Shown here piece after piece: positions 54,266 through 63,289 of a stretch of 64,000 bases of DNA. The notes below the pieces were generated by a model that was not told the origin of the DNA, made no database searches, and saw nothing but the letters and a program-made list of their open reading frames with translations. The first letter of the stretch is position 1, and each line of letters starts with the position of its first letter. Both the position numbers and the translations under genes were made by a program. Source of the stretch: Porphyridium purpureum (lineage: Eukaryota > Rhodophyta > Bangiophyceae > Porphyridiales > Porphyridiaceae); assembly GCA_008690995.1 (NCBI GenBank), contig VRMN01000001.1, positions 3,534,001 to 3,598,000 on the forward strand, in the 5' to 3' direction.

Positions 54266-56476
54266 ATGGCGCGGAGCGCGGCGTTTGTCTCCGTAACTCT
54301 GTTCGAGCGCACACGGAGAACAGAATCAGAATCCTGGCGCGGCTGGCGCATACCTGGCGCCGAGGGGAAGAAACGCTCTGCAGCACATTGCTGCTCGAGC
54401 CGAATGCAGGCAGCATCAGACTCGAGTGATTCTTCTTCTCAATTTCCGAAATTTCAAAGCTTTGTTGAAGGCATTGCATACAAACAGAATCACGGACGTG
54501 GGAAAGCTGCGACCTTTGAGGAGGCGTCCTCCCGACTAGACGAACAGTCCTTTGGCCGGGGAGGCATTGGCCAGGCCACCTCCTCAAGGAAGAGGGTCGT
54601 GTCATCCCTAACTACGCCGGCGGTGGACGAGTACGAAAGTGATCTCGAATCGCTCCGGGAGAAATCGACAACCTCGGCATCGACACCCGTTGCGAAGGAG
54701 TCGAAGAGCGTTATGCAGTCGCTGTACAGAAAGGGCCGATTCAAAGAAGCGTTGGAGTATTTTGAGAGCAAGGCAGCGGAGGGTAAAGCCGATAAGTACG
54801 CGTTCAACATGGCAATGGCCATCCTCATGAAGAGCGGGGAGCCCGAAGCAGTCAAGCAACTGTACCAGCGCATGAAAGAGTCTCGGGTACCACCGTCGAA
54901 TGTCACTTTCACTACGCTTGTACAAGCAATCGGAGCTGAAGGAGGAAGCAACTTGGACGAGGTCTTTGCATGTCTCGATGAAGTAGAAATGATGGGCGTG
55001 GCTCCTTCGCTGCAAATGTACAATGCGATGCTTTTTATCGCCTTTCGGACGAAATCAATGGTTAACATTACTCGCGTTTTGGGGGAAATGCGAGCTGCTG
55101 CACTGCTGCCGGACGCAGTCACGCAGTCGATATTCTTTGAGGGCTTGCGAAAAATTGGGCGCGTGGACCAGGCGCTGAGCCTGATGCAGTTGCTGTCTGC
55201 AGAATTGGGTGTACGACCAAATCAGGCGATGTACACGGGATTGATCAGCGTGTGTGTAGAAACGAATCGGCTCAGCGAAGCGATCAAATATATGCATGAG
55301 GCACAGGACAATGGCATCCAGGTCCTCGGGAACTCCTACAAATCGGTTTTGAATGCGTGCATCAAGGCGCAACGCACTTCTTTGGTATCAGACGTGTTTG
55401 AGGACGTGAGAAAACATGCCCCTAATCTTCTAGATGAAGCCATTTACGCAATCTTGATCGAAGCACATGGTACGGAGCGACGACTAGGCGAGAGCTTTTT
55501 GTACTTTCGCGAAATGCAAGCTAGGAATATTCGGCCCACTCTTCGATCATTCAAGGCCTTGATGAAGGCGTGTGCGCAAGCTGGTGCCACGGATCTGTGC
55601 TTTGGGCTCGTGGACGACATGAAAAAGCTGAACTTGACGCCTGATTACAGGATGTTCTCGCTTTTGATTCAGGCTTGCGGGCGAAGAAAGGAACTTTCGC
55701 GGGGACTGAAAGTTCTTCGTCTGATGGAAGAGCAAGGCGTTCAACCACTTGCCAAGACGTTCAACTCGCTGATCAACGCTGCCGGTGCAGCTGGCGAGTT
55801 AGACACGGCGTTCAATTTTTACGATGCCATGGTGCGATCTGGCGTAGAACCGGATCAGTACACGATGAATGTTCTTCTCGGTGCATGCGTGGAAGCGAAA
55901 GATAGCGCTCGGGCGTTGAAGCTATTCGAGACCATGAAACAGGACTGCCAGCAACACACTACTGCATTGACGTATAATTTGATGCTCAAAACAGCCATCC
56001 AGGAAAAGAATCTGGACCGCGCTTTGAAGTTCTTGAATGAACTGAAGGAAAGTGACATCAAGCCCACTCGCGTCACGTACAACTCGGTGATGACCGTGTG
56101 CTGTCAGGTTGGCAATGCACTAGTGGCGGAAACTTTGTTCAAGGAGATGCAGGAAGCAGGCCTTACGCCAGACGCTGTGAGCTACACGATTTTTCTCAAG
56201 GCTCTGGCTGGGAACGCTTCGTTGAGTGCTGAATTTGCGGAAGTATTCGCAGAATCCCAGAGAAGAGGGCTTGTTATTTCTGTCGGGCAGGTATTCAAGA
56301 CCGTTGTCCAGTGCAAGAGCTTTTGTCATCTTCGGGCGGTAAAAGACGCGAGTGTGCGCGTGCGCCAGGTCATTGATCCAGACGTTATCGCGGCCTGTTG
56401 CACCGGGCTGGTGGAGGCTGGTGAGACGACGCTAGCGAACGAGTTCCGAGCATACTTGAGCAGTTTCGTTGAGTAG
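54266..56476 (+). CDS. P-class pentatricopeptide repeat (PPR) protein
   Basis: 736 residues from the ATG at 54266. The N-terminus MARSAAFVSVTLFERTRR is basic, hydroxylated and free of acids for 15 residues, as in an organelle presequence. From about residue 145 to 690 there are roughly fourteen 35-residue repeats, for example AFNMAMAILMKSGEPEAVKQ, TYNLMLKTAIQEKNLDRALKF, TFNSLINAAGAAGELDTAFNF, VTYNSVMTVCCQVGNALVAET. All are P-type; I see no E, DYW or SMR domain. Such proteins bind specific organelle RNAs for stability, processing or translation. The target and the organelle cannot be told. Followed 204 bp later by the WDR12-like gene on the same strand. Confidence 0.9.
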   Translation: MARSAAFVSVTLFERTRRTESESWRGWRIPGAEGKKRSAAHCCSSRMQAASDSSDSSSQFPKFQSFVEGIAYKQNHGRGKAATFEEASSRLDEQSFGRGGIGQATSSRKRVVSSLTTPAVDEYESDLESLREKSTTSASTPVAKESKSVMQSLYRKGRFKEALEYFESKAAEGKADKYAFNMAMAILMKSGEPEAVKQLYQRMKESRVPPSNVTFTTLVQAIGAEGGSNLDEVFACLDEVEMMGVAPSLQMYNAMLFIAFRTKSMVNITRVLGEMRAAALLPDAVTQSIFFEGLRKIGRVDQALSLMQLLSAELGVRPNQAMYTGLISVCVETNRLSEAIKYMHEAQDNGIQVLGNSYKSVLNACIKAQRTSLVSDVFEDVRKHAPNLLDEAIYAILIEAHGTERRLGESFLYFREMQARNIRPTLRSFKALMKACAQAGATDLCFGLVDDMKKLNLTPDYRMFSLLIQACGRRKELSRGLKVLRLMEEQGVQPLAKTFNSLINAAGAAGELDTAFNFYDAMVRSGVEPDQYTMNVLLGACVEAKDSARALKLFETMKQDCQQHTTALTYNLMLKTAIQEKNLDRALKFLNELKESDIKPTRVTYNSVMTVCCQVGNALVAETLFKEMQEAGLTPDAVSYTIFLKALAGNASLSAEFAEVFAESQRRGLVISVGQVFKTVVQCKSFCHLRAVKDASVRVRQVIDPDVIAACCTGLVEAGETTLANEFRAYLSSFVE

Positions 56477-56516
56477 TGGCAGGCACTGGTGCCCTCACTG
56501 AGTCTTCCGGAAGCAT

Positions 56517-56547
56517 ACTGTACTATGAGGTACAGTATAAGTACAGT
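56517..56547. promoter_or_regulatory. Triple GTACAGT/ACTGTAC cluster upstream of WDR12
   Basis: Within 31 bp: ACTGTAC at 56517-56523, GGTACAGT at 56529-56536 and GTACAGT at 56541-56547, the last two 11 bp apart in direct order and in sense with WDR12 (134-151 bp upstream of its ATG). It is the densest group in the window and lies only 40 bp after the PPR stop. Confidence 0.45.
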
Positions 56548-56680
56548 TACGGTTGACGTCGGCGCTGTGCGGGTGATGCTCGGCCGCTGTGCCCACGGTG
56601 AAGTGCGACGCGCCACGACGCCGTTTCGCGCACCGGCATCATCTGCGATATCGACCTTGGGCGCGTTTGGGAGGCGTACG

Positions 56681-58162
56681 ATGGCAGAAACGACAGCGTC
56701 GTCGACAGCAGCGACGCCTGTTGCGGGTGTGTCGATGCTGACGGTGCGAATTTCAAAGTCGCCACAGCTAGCACTGCCAGCTCTGGACTTCGTAGACGGC
56801 CTGGAGTTTGCGGTACCGGCGGAATTCACGAAACGCTCGCTCTGTGAGTTACTCGACGAGCTGCTCAAACAGCAGCATCAGGAGCAGCATACGCAGCAAG
56901 TCATAGATGATGAGGTCGAAGATACGCGCCAACATCCTCGCGTTCGAACGGATCGCTTAGACTTCGTGGTGGTAGAGAAGAATGAGCTGTTACGCACATC
57001 GCTGAAGAATTTTTGTGAGACCCGAGGGTTGTCCTTTGAGAAAACAGTTGAACTGCAATGTGTGCAGGCCTTTGACGCAAAGGCAAAAACTCGGCGCCGA
57101 TCGAAACAGGTACCAAGCTGGATGTCGGCCATGTGCTGGAGTCGAGTACGAAGCGAGCTTGTTGTAGGCGTATGTAACGGAATGGTAGTCACGTATTCTG
57201 TTTTGGGTGACGGACAGACAACAGAGAATCCGTTTCCGTTTTCTTCAAATGGTGAAGCGGCGACGGGTAGCAGCCCGGTACGCGACGTGTGCTGGGTTCA
57301 TACTGGCGAGAATATTCATTTCGCGGCCGCGACAGAGGCTGGAAGTGTGTACATCGGCGATACAGGTAGAAAGGCGGAAAGCTCACATGGAACATTAGCG
57401 GTGTGTCAGACTGCGGATGACGCTTCTTCTGCGAATGCATTGGCTGGCGACTTCCACGACTCTACCAGCCTCTCGACCCTTTTTGTTGGATACGAGTCCG
57501 GCTTTGTCCGTGCCTTCTCGCTCTCGCAAGCGGCGCTCTCACCAATTAGCCGGGAAGCATCAGGAAAACAGAGGAAGAGGAAAAATTCCGACACCGTTGA
57601 ACTTTTTCCACAAAGCGAAACCAAATTTCACTCCGGGCCTGTGTGCGATCTACTTGTGCCGAATCGCCAGCACTTTTTGTTCTCGGCGAGTATGGATGGC
57701 CTTTTGCATCAGGTTGACACGACTGCTTGGAAAACTGTGCGCACAATTCTCGCTGGGGGCGGAAAGGCAGTCACAGGACTCACCCCGTGGGGCCGGCACG
57801 ACTCGTCCGCAGGTCGATTCGTAACGTCGTGCATGGATGGTGCATTGCGCTTGTGCGACTTTAATGCGAGTGAGCAATCCGGTGTCACTGCTCTGAAAGC
57901 ACCCGATTGCCTTGCTCAGCTCTGCTTGAGCAGTAGCCCCATCAATGAAATGCACGTCGCCAGCGGCGGGAAGGACGGCTCGGTCCGTATTTGGGATATC
58001 CGTTCTCCGAAGGTCCCTCTGCACCGATACACGGACGTGCATGGGGAGGAGGGGACCGTCCAGGCGGTTGAATGGATCAGCTCTACAGATAGTCACGGCG
58101 ACGGAAGCAGCAGATTGTACAGTTGCGGGTCGAATGGATGCCTTGTAGAATTCCTCTTGTAA
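56681..58162 (+). CDS. WDR12: Ribosome biogenesis protein WDR12/Ytm1
   Basis: 493 residues from the ATG at 56681; earlier in-frame ATGs at 56525 and 56576 exist, but the first sits on the promoter-like motif cluster. N-terminal NLE domain at about 19-130: VRISKSPQLALPALDFV, FAVPAEFTKRSLCELLDELL, then RLDFVVVEKNELLRTSLKNFCETRGLSFEKTVELQC, which matches the FdFLI..ELLRxSL..yl...gls.E..leieY order. WD40 blades follow (PVRDVCWVHTGENIHFAAATE, FHSGPVCDLLVPNRQHFLFSASMDGLLHQVD, VASGGKDGSVRIWDIRSP). Ytm1/WDR12 forms the PeBoW complex with Nop7/Pes1 and Erb1/Bop1 for 60S maturation, removed by Rea1 via the NLE domain. Confidence 0.87.
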   Translation: MAETTASSTAATPVAGVSMLTVRISKSPQLALPALDFVDGLEFAVPAEFTKRSLCELLDELLKQQHQEQHTQQVIDDEVEDTRQHPRVRTDRLDFVVVEKNELLRTSLKNFCETRGLSFEKTVELQCVQAFDAKAKTRRRSKQVPSWMSAMCWSRVRSELVVGVCNGMVVTYSVLGDGQTTENPFPFSSNGEAATGSSPVRDVCWVHTGENIHFAAATEAGSVYIGDTGRKAESSHGTLAVCQTADDASSANALAGDFHDSTSLSTLFVGYESGFVRAFSLSQAALSPISREASGKQRKRKNSDTVELFPQSETKFHSGPVCDLLVPNRQHFLFSASMDGLLHQVDTTAWKTVRTILAGGGKAVTGLTPWGRHDSSAGRFVTSCMDGALRLCDFNASEQSGVTALKAPDCLAQLCLSSSPINEMHVASGGKDGSVRIWDIRSPKVPLHRYTDVHGEEGTVQAVEWISSTDSHGDGSSRLYSCGSNGCLVEFLL

Positions 58163-58433
58163 ACGGTCTACTAGCGTCGTTCATGCGCCAGCAACCACGA
58201 CACAACCCAAGCGCCCCAGCCAAGCACCATGAGGTGGTGTCTGCAACGTCATGCAGTCTTGAATGCAGTTCGTCCAGACCGTTCATTCCCCATTCTAACA
58301 CGGGGGTCGGTTCAGGCCCTCGACCTTTTCAGCAGTTGTTTGGCGCAGTAGGGTAGCTGGACTTACAGTTGGGAACAGGAGCTCGTGTTCTGGATTGGCA
58401 GGCGCCGCTGGAGGATGCTGAAACCCAGGGCGA

Positions 58434-58838
58434 ATGGCATGTCGTCCATCATCCTCAATGATTACTTATAGTGGGCAAGGCCGGCGCGTGTACATGCGTG
58501 TGCGCGTGCGGCGTCAAGCAACGACAGCGGCGCTCCACTCGGTGACAAAGGAAGCGGTGATGCGCGCGATCGAGACCACAAGTTGCAGCTTATTTGGCAT
58601 TGTCGACGCGGCTTGCATACGAATGCAGCTGCTGAACGGCGAACAAGGTGAGCAATCAGAGGACACTACGTCCTTCTTACTCGTAAGCGCCGCCGCCTCG
58701 CACGCGCAGCAGGCGTGGAGTACAATCAGCTGCGTAAGGGAGGTAGGCGGTGACCAGGTGGCCTTGGATGTCGAGTGCGTTTCCTCCTTCCTAATTCACG
58801 CGGCAAGAGCTCGACGCCTACAATGGGGATTATTGTAG
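58434..58838 (+). CDS. RPP14-like RNase P/MRP subunit (Pop5/Rpp14 fold)
   Basis: 134 residues from an ATG at 58434. The order of elements follows human RPP14: a first strand YMRVRVR (RPP14 YMKVCLE), helix ALHSVTKEAVMRAI, then the signature SLFGIVDAACIRMQLL (RPP14 DLFGEVDAALPLDIL), strand TTSFLLVSAA, helix AQQAWSTISCV, and ALDVECVSSFLIHAARARR (RPP14 FRVIQVSPFLLALSGNSR). Role: small protein subunit of RNase P (tRNA 5' maturation) and possibly RNase MRP. No catalytic residues are expected. Its stop codon at 58838 lies inside the start of the ABHD18-like gene (16-nt overlap, different frame). The call rests on a short protein and is moderate. Confidence 0.55.
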   Translation: MACRPSSSMITYSGQGRRVYMRVRVRRQATTAALHSVTKEAVMRAIETTSCSLFGIVDAACIRMQLLNGEQGEQSEDTTSFLLVSAAASHAQQAWSTISCVREVGGDQVALDVECVSSFLIHAARARRLQWGLL

Positions 58839-59959
58839 ATTTCATAGCTTACATTACTTCATTTTGTCTGGGCCTGTGTGACTGGCTCGGCGCCTCAGTT
58901 CTTCGGAATGACCTTTTCTTCACAGATCCGCATTTCGACGAGCTGCGAGCGCTTAAGTGTGAAGAACTCATGCTGAGTGACATTCCTTTCAATCATGCTT
59001 CGTTCTGGACCAGCGTCAACGTATCTCGCAGGCACGAGCTGGAGGGTGTGTCTAATGGGCTGGCGTATGCGGTCTTCGAGTTGAGCGGACCGTCTCCCGC
59101 AGCTTCCGTTCTTCAATTCGATGAGTCGTCTGTATTTCGAGCTCAAATTGTTGTTCCAGGGACGTGCTCTGACGCCGAAGACCTTGGCGATTTGGAGGTG
59201 CTCTCGCTTTTGTGTAAGCCCATTCTTCAGGTCGCAATTCTTTTGCCAGCGACTGGTGATGTTGGATTCGGGACCCGTCGAAAGGAATTAGCCATACCGC
59301 TGTGCACACATGTATCAAACGCAGCGTTCACGGCATGCGTGATGCTGCAAGCGCCGTTTTATGGTCAACGTCGTCCAAAGATGTGGAAAGGGAAGACGTC
59401 ACTCCCAACGGTCGATGCACTTTTTGCACAGTCCACGGGTATTGTGGTGGAAGCGCGCATGCTCGCCGCGATGTGTATGGATCTGCTCGGCATGAGGCGT
59501 GTTGCATTTGCCGGAAGCTCTTACGGAGGTGCCATGGCAACGCTGGCGGGCCTGACGTATCACCGCAATGCAGGCGTTTGCTCGAGATGCGGATGCGACT
59601 CTCCCATGGTTCCGTTCACGAGTCACAAGTCGGTTTTGTCCACAGGTGTAGACTGGTCTGTTCAAGATCGTGCTAACCTGCTGAAAATGCTGTCACCCAT
59701 GAGTGTCTTTGCTTTGCTGGAGTTTGCGAATTCGCGGAAAACCAGAAGGGTCGGAATTTTTCTCGATGCGCGGCATGACCATTTTGTTCTCAAGGAGCCA
59801 GCGGAGGCTTTGGTACGCGGATTCAGCATGGCTGAGAACAGCGTAGTGCTAGATAGATTGCAGCTGATCGGAGGTCATGGAACCGCGCTCTTCGGTTATT
59901 TTTCATCTCATAAGACTTTCATTTCTAGCATCCGGCGTGTGTTGGAGTGTATCGAGTGA
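58823..59959 (+). CDS. ABHD18-like alpha/beta hydrolase
   Basis: 378 residues from the ATG at 58823; the frame extends upstream only with GTG. The start MGIIVDFIAYITSFCLGLCDW has a hydrophobic N-terminus. Features shared with ABHD18 (C4orf29, DUF2048): FRAQIVVP before the core, VAILLPATGDVGFGTRRKELA, LQAPFYGQRRPKMWK, nucleophile elbow AGSSYGGAMATLAG (Ser near 235), DSPMVPF, and late VGIFLDARHDHFV (acid) and LIGGHGTALFGY (histidine), so the triad looks complete. ABHD18 is linked to mitochondrial lipid metabolism in animals; the substrate here is inferred at best. The overlap with the RPP14-like ORF suggests translation from the same transcript or an internal promoter. Confidence 0.75.
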   Translation: MGIIVDFIAYITSFCLGLCDWLGASVLRNDLFFTDPHFDELRALKCEELMLSDIPFNHASFWTSVNVSRRHELEGVSNGLAYAVFELSGPSPAASVLQFDESSVFRAQIVVPGTCSDAEDLGDLEVLSLLCKPILQVAILLPATGDVGFGTRRKELAIPLCTHVSNAAFTACVMLQAPFYGQRRPKMWKGKTSLPTVDALFAQSTGIVVEARMLAAMCMDLLGMRRVAFAGSSYGGAMATLAGLTYHRNAGVCSRCGCDSPMVPFTSHKSVLSTGVDWSVQDRANLLKMLSPMSVFALLEFANSRKTRRVGIFLDARHDHFVLKEPAEALVRGFSMAENSVVLDRLQLIGGHGTALFGYFSSHKTFISSIRRVLECIE

Positions 59960-60982
59960 AGGCGGAACGCACTTTGCTCGACTTCTTCTCTGGTATATTC
60001 CGCGCAAAAGAATGAAAGCGCTTCCTCAGCCTTACTGAGCCGGATGTGTTCGTCTTCGCAAGTCGCTTCATGCAGCTACAAACGACGAATGAAATCGATG
60101 GCACTGGGTCTGGGAAAACACTTGGAAATTTTGTTTGGATCGGATGCCGTTGGATTTGTTGGAACTTCTCAGAAGATTTTAATTTCGAAAGAAGTTCGCC
60201 ACATGGTCCTAGAGTTTTCGCGAGCCTTGTGGCAGTATATTTGGAAAATATAAGTGACGTGCGGCGGACGACGCGTCATTGCATGCACTTTTTGTGCTGT
60301 GAGCTCTTTCGTATGGTCTGCTTGCGCGAGGAGCTATCGTGGTGTGAGGTGGTGATCTTTTTTCACCCTCACCTTCGTCAAAGTACCCAGAACCTCTGTG
60401 CCTCTGCTACTACTACGTTTGTACGACACAAGCACTTGTCACCACCTAACTTTCGTGTTGAGACAACGCACTGAACAAATCGATACTGACCTAATTCAGT
60501 CACGTTAAGGTTCATGGCAGACACGAAAGGGAGCACAGAAAAGTTTCTACGGCAACTGCTGGTGAGATGTTTGGTTCATCCATTACGTTGCTTTGGTTGA
60601 ATGCGTTTGGCCTTCGGCCTCACCTAGCATGATCCAGAAACAGACCCTGACTGTTTACTGTCACGGACACGATCCGTTCCCGGTGTCGCCGGGGTCGTGC
60701 ATTGCTGTGAGAACAATGCAGCTTCGTACAAGTGCCTCGGCACAGCATCTGTACACCGGTCTTGGCGGCAATGCGGGCACACGCCATTCTCTGTTTTTCT
60801 TGCGTTTCGTGATTATTAAAAAGAATATCATGATGAACTCCAACAATTTCGCTCGGTGTCGGCGGGGTGACAAGCATCTGAGAATCTCGAACACCTGTCC
60901 ACATTCCTCGACCTGAAGAAGCACAGCGAATGGGCATGTTCCTGTCCGCGAACCCGCTACATGAGCTGTGTCTGCGAGGGGT
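59960..60982. other. 1-kb intergenic region, nothing recognised
   Basis: Between the ABHD18-like gene and ATE1. A 142-codon frame at 60046-60474 starts at GTG and has no family likeness. No exact GTACAGT motif is present, only CTGTAC at about 60746-60751. Confidence 0.4.
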
Positions 60983-62842
60983 ATGGATCAACAGGAGGCG
61001 CCCGAGTCGGCGGGCGTCAGCCCGCTGAGCTCTGTGGTTCAAGTCATAGGGGAGCACGAGTCCGAATGCAACTACTGTGGGGAGAATCTTCACAGGACCT
61101 TCGGCATGTGGGCATATCGCCTTTCGGCACACGAGTACCAGATGCTGATTGACAAGGGGTGGAGACGCTCTGGACAATACATTTATCGACCGCATAACCG
61201 CAACGCTTGCTGCCAGCAGTTTGTGATCCGCATGCGCTTGGATTCTTTCCGGATTTCGAAAGCCCAAAAGAAGACGCTTAAGCGCTGGCGCGCGCTCTTA
61301 AGCGAGCATTCAGAAAGTGCGGCCGCGACTAGCTCTTCTTCCTCGACTCCAAGCGCGCTGAAAAACGCGCTTGGGCGGGACCGTGGCCATGGCCTGAAAA
61401 AGCAAGCACCGGACGTGGAGCTCCAGGAACTGCTACAAATAGGGCGGGACCGCCTTCGGCATGCGGCATGCCTTACCTTTCCAGAACTAGAGAAAGATAT
61501 TTTCAAACTCTCCGATCATGTCGTCCTGAGGGTAGTCTCACCAGCGAAGCATCGAGAGACCAGTGAAAACAGAACTCCAAGAAGGCTCACCCGTGGCGAT
61601 GAGAGGCAGCATGCCACAAGCGTCGTCAGTACACTTGGCTTTGCCCTTTCTCAAGTAAGGAGGAAAAGAGAGGCAGCAATTAGAATCGTGATGGATCAGA
61701 AGCAAGTTCAGGCGTCGCAGGTGCACATGGCAGAGTCCATTGTTGAAAAGATCAATATGCTTCGTTCGAGCTCCAACGATGCTGCCTTTCGTCGTTTTGA
61801 ACTGTGGACCGCAGTGTCTCCAGGCTTTATCAATTCTACTGTCCAGTGCCATGTTATCGTCACTGGTGCGGTACATCATGACAACTTGTCTGCCCCTCAA
61901 GCAATGTTAGCTACACAACCAAACCTGCGAGGAAGTGGGCAGAAGGAGAAGATACGTGGCTCAGAATTGCGATTCGAAATGGCGCCATCGTCTTTTGTTC
62001 AAGATGAGTTTGAACTGTATCGAAAATACAACGCGATCGTGCACGGGAAAACAGAAGACCAGAGTCAGCGTTCGTATGAACAGTTTTTATGTGACTCGCC
62101 GCTACCGGATGGAACTGTTCCCTCGGAAGGAGAGCAGGCATCACTGGGTGAACTTGCGTTTCGAGCTCTGAACGATCCGGAGTCGAATGACTTTGCGCCG
62201 TGCTCAACGCTATGTTTGGAAGAAGGTTCGTATCACGTTCGATACATTTTGGACGACGTGCTTGTCGCTGTAGGTGTGGTGGATATTTTGCCTGGCTGCG
62301 TCTCGTCAGTGTACGTATTTTACGACCCAGACATCGGGAATCTTTCACCGGGCGTCTTCAGTGCGCTGTGGGAAATCCAGCTTGGGCTCCATCTAAGTCG
62401 AAATTCCTCTCATAGAAAGCTGCAGTACTATTACATGGGCTTCTATATTGACAACAACCGCAAAATGGTGTACAAGAACCAGTACGGCCCTTGTGAACTG
62501 CTCTGCGAGGAAACTCAGAGCTGGGTGCCGTATCCGCTTGCGCGGAGAGTGTTGGATTTACGTTCTGGTACAGTACGATTAGCCCCTGAGGGAACGTTGA
62601 TGAGGAGCGAATGCGCGGATCCGGCGGGGTTCGAAGGCTCGCTCGAGAACATGGCGCTACTTCTATTGCTGCCCAACGACGTGTCAAGCCGCCAGGTCGT
62701 TCGTTTCCAGACGTTCAGTACGTTTTTCGCTACAAGCCATCGTGAGCAAGTGGCGTCTACGAGGAGATTGCTCAAGTCCTTGATCAAATTAACAGGGCCA
62801 CAAGCAGCAGCTGGATTGATGGTTGTTGTGGAGCTCTACTAG
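60983..62842 (+). CDS. ATE1: Arginyl-tRNA--protein transferase ATE1
   Basis: 619 residues from the ATG at 60983. The N-terminal domain has the paired cysteines Cys29-x2-Cys32 and Cys76-Cys77 (ECNYCGENL, RNACCQQF) that bind a metal or iron-sulfur cluster in ATE1, with MWAYRLSAHEYQMLIDKGWRRSGQYIY between them. The C-terminal GNAT-like half has FELYRKYNAIVHG, SYEQFLCDSPL, YHVRYILDDVLVAVGVVDILP, VSSVYVFYDPD and YYYMGFYIDNNRKMVYKNQYGPCELL, all family hallmarks. It transfers Arg from tRNA to N-terminal Asp, Glu or oxidised Cys, marking proteins for degradation in the Arg/N-degron pathway. A long serine-rich, variable linker separates the halves. Convergent with PP2C. Confidence 0.92.
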   Translation: MDQQEAPESAGVSPLSSVVQVIGEHESECNYCGENLHRTFGMWAYRLSAHEYQMLIDKGWRRSGQYIYRPHNRNACCQQFVIRMRLDSFRISKAQKKTLKRWRALLSEHSESAAATSSSSSTPSALKNALGRDRGHGLKKQAPDVELQELLQIGRDRLRHAACLTFPELEKDIFKLSDHVVLRVVSPAKHRETSENRTPRRLTRGDERQHATSVVSTLGFALSQVRRKREAAIRIVMDQKQVQASQVHMAESIVEKINMLRSSSNDAAFRRFELWTAVSPGFINSTVQCHVIVTGAVHHDNLSAPQAMLATQPNLRGSGQKEKIRGSELRFEMAPSSFVQDEFELYRKYNAIVHGKTEDQSQRSYEQFLCDSPLPDGTVPSEGEQASLGELAFRALNDPESNDFAPCSTLCLEEGSYHVRYILDDVLVAVGVVDILPGCVSSVYVFYDPDIGNLSPGVFSALWEIQLGLHLSRNSSHRKLQYYYMGFYIDNNRKMVYKNQYGPCELLCEETQSWVPYPLARRVLDLRSGTVRLAPEGTLMRSECADPAGFEGSLENMALLLLLPNDVSSRQVVRFQTFSTFFATSHREQVASTRRLLKSLIKLTGPQAAAGLMVVVELY

Positions 62843-63289
62843 AAATGCATGTATTGGGACCTACGATGAACCCAGCATTTTCGTGTAAAGTGTGTGTGTG
62901 TGTGTTCTCGCGCACGTGCTCGTGCGTGTGCGTACTTGTGGTGATCACTTTCGTACCGTAAACACTTTGGCATAGCGAGCGCTCTGACGCGGTTCTTGCA
63001 CCCATGTGATCGACAGGAGATGTACTACGACACGACCGCGGAACAGAAATGTATTTCGTATGCAAATTCCCTCTTCCTCTCTGTTTCTCTTTATATCCCT
63101 CATTCGAAAAGCCTTCCGCCGTTCATATACACATAAAAGCTCGTAGTTAGCCGCGCCAGTAATGTTCATGTCATTAAATTCGATGACTGCGTGCTGTTGC
63201 CAAGTTGCAAGAACACACAAGCACGACGTGTGGAACACACCAAATCCTCAGTCGCATTTCGGCTGTTCCACGTTCTGATGATACTACAC
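62843..63289. other. Convergent intergenic region with GT repeat
   Basis: About 450 bp between the stops of ATE1 and PP2C. A (GT)n run lies at about 62889-62904, then a CGTGC-rich stretch. No gene supported. Confidence 0.4.

Noticed and set aside
60046-60474. 142-codon frame in the 1-kb gap before ATE1
   Set aside because: Begins at GTG, overlaps another frame of similar quality, and has no recognisable motif.
54859-62577. GTACAGT matches inside the PPR, WDR12 and ATE1 coding regions
   Set aside because: Three matches (54859, 58118, 62571) are in line with chance and have no gene start at the expected distance.
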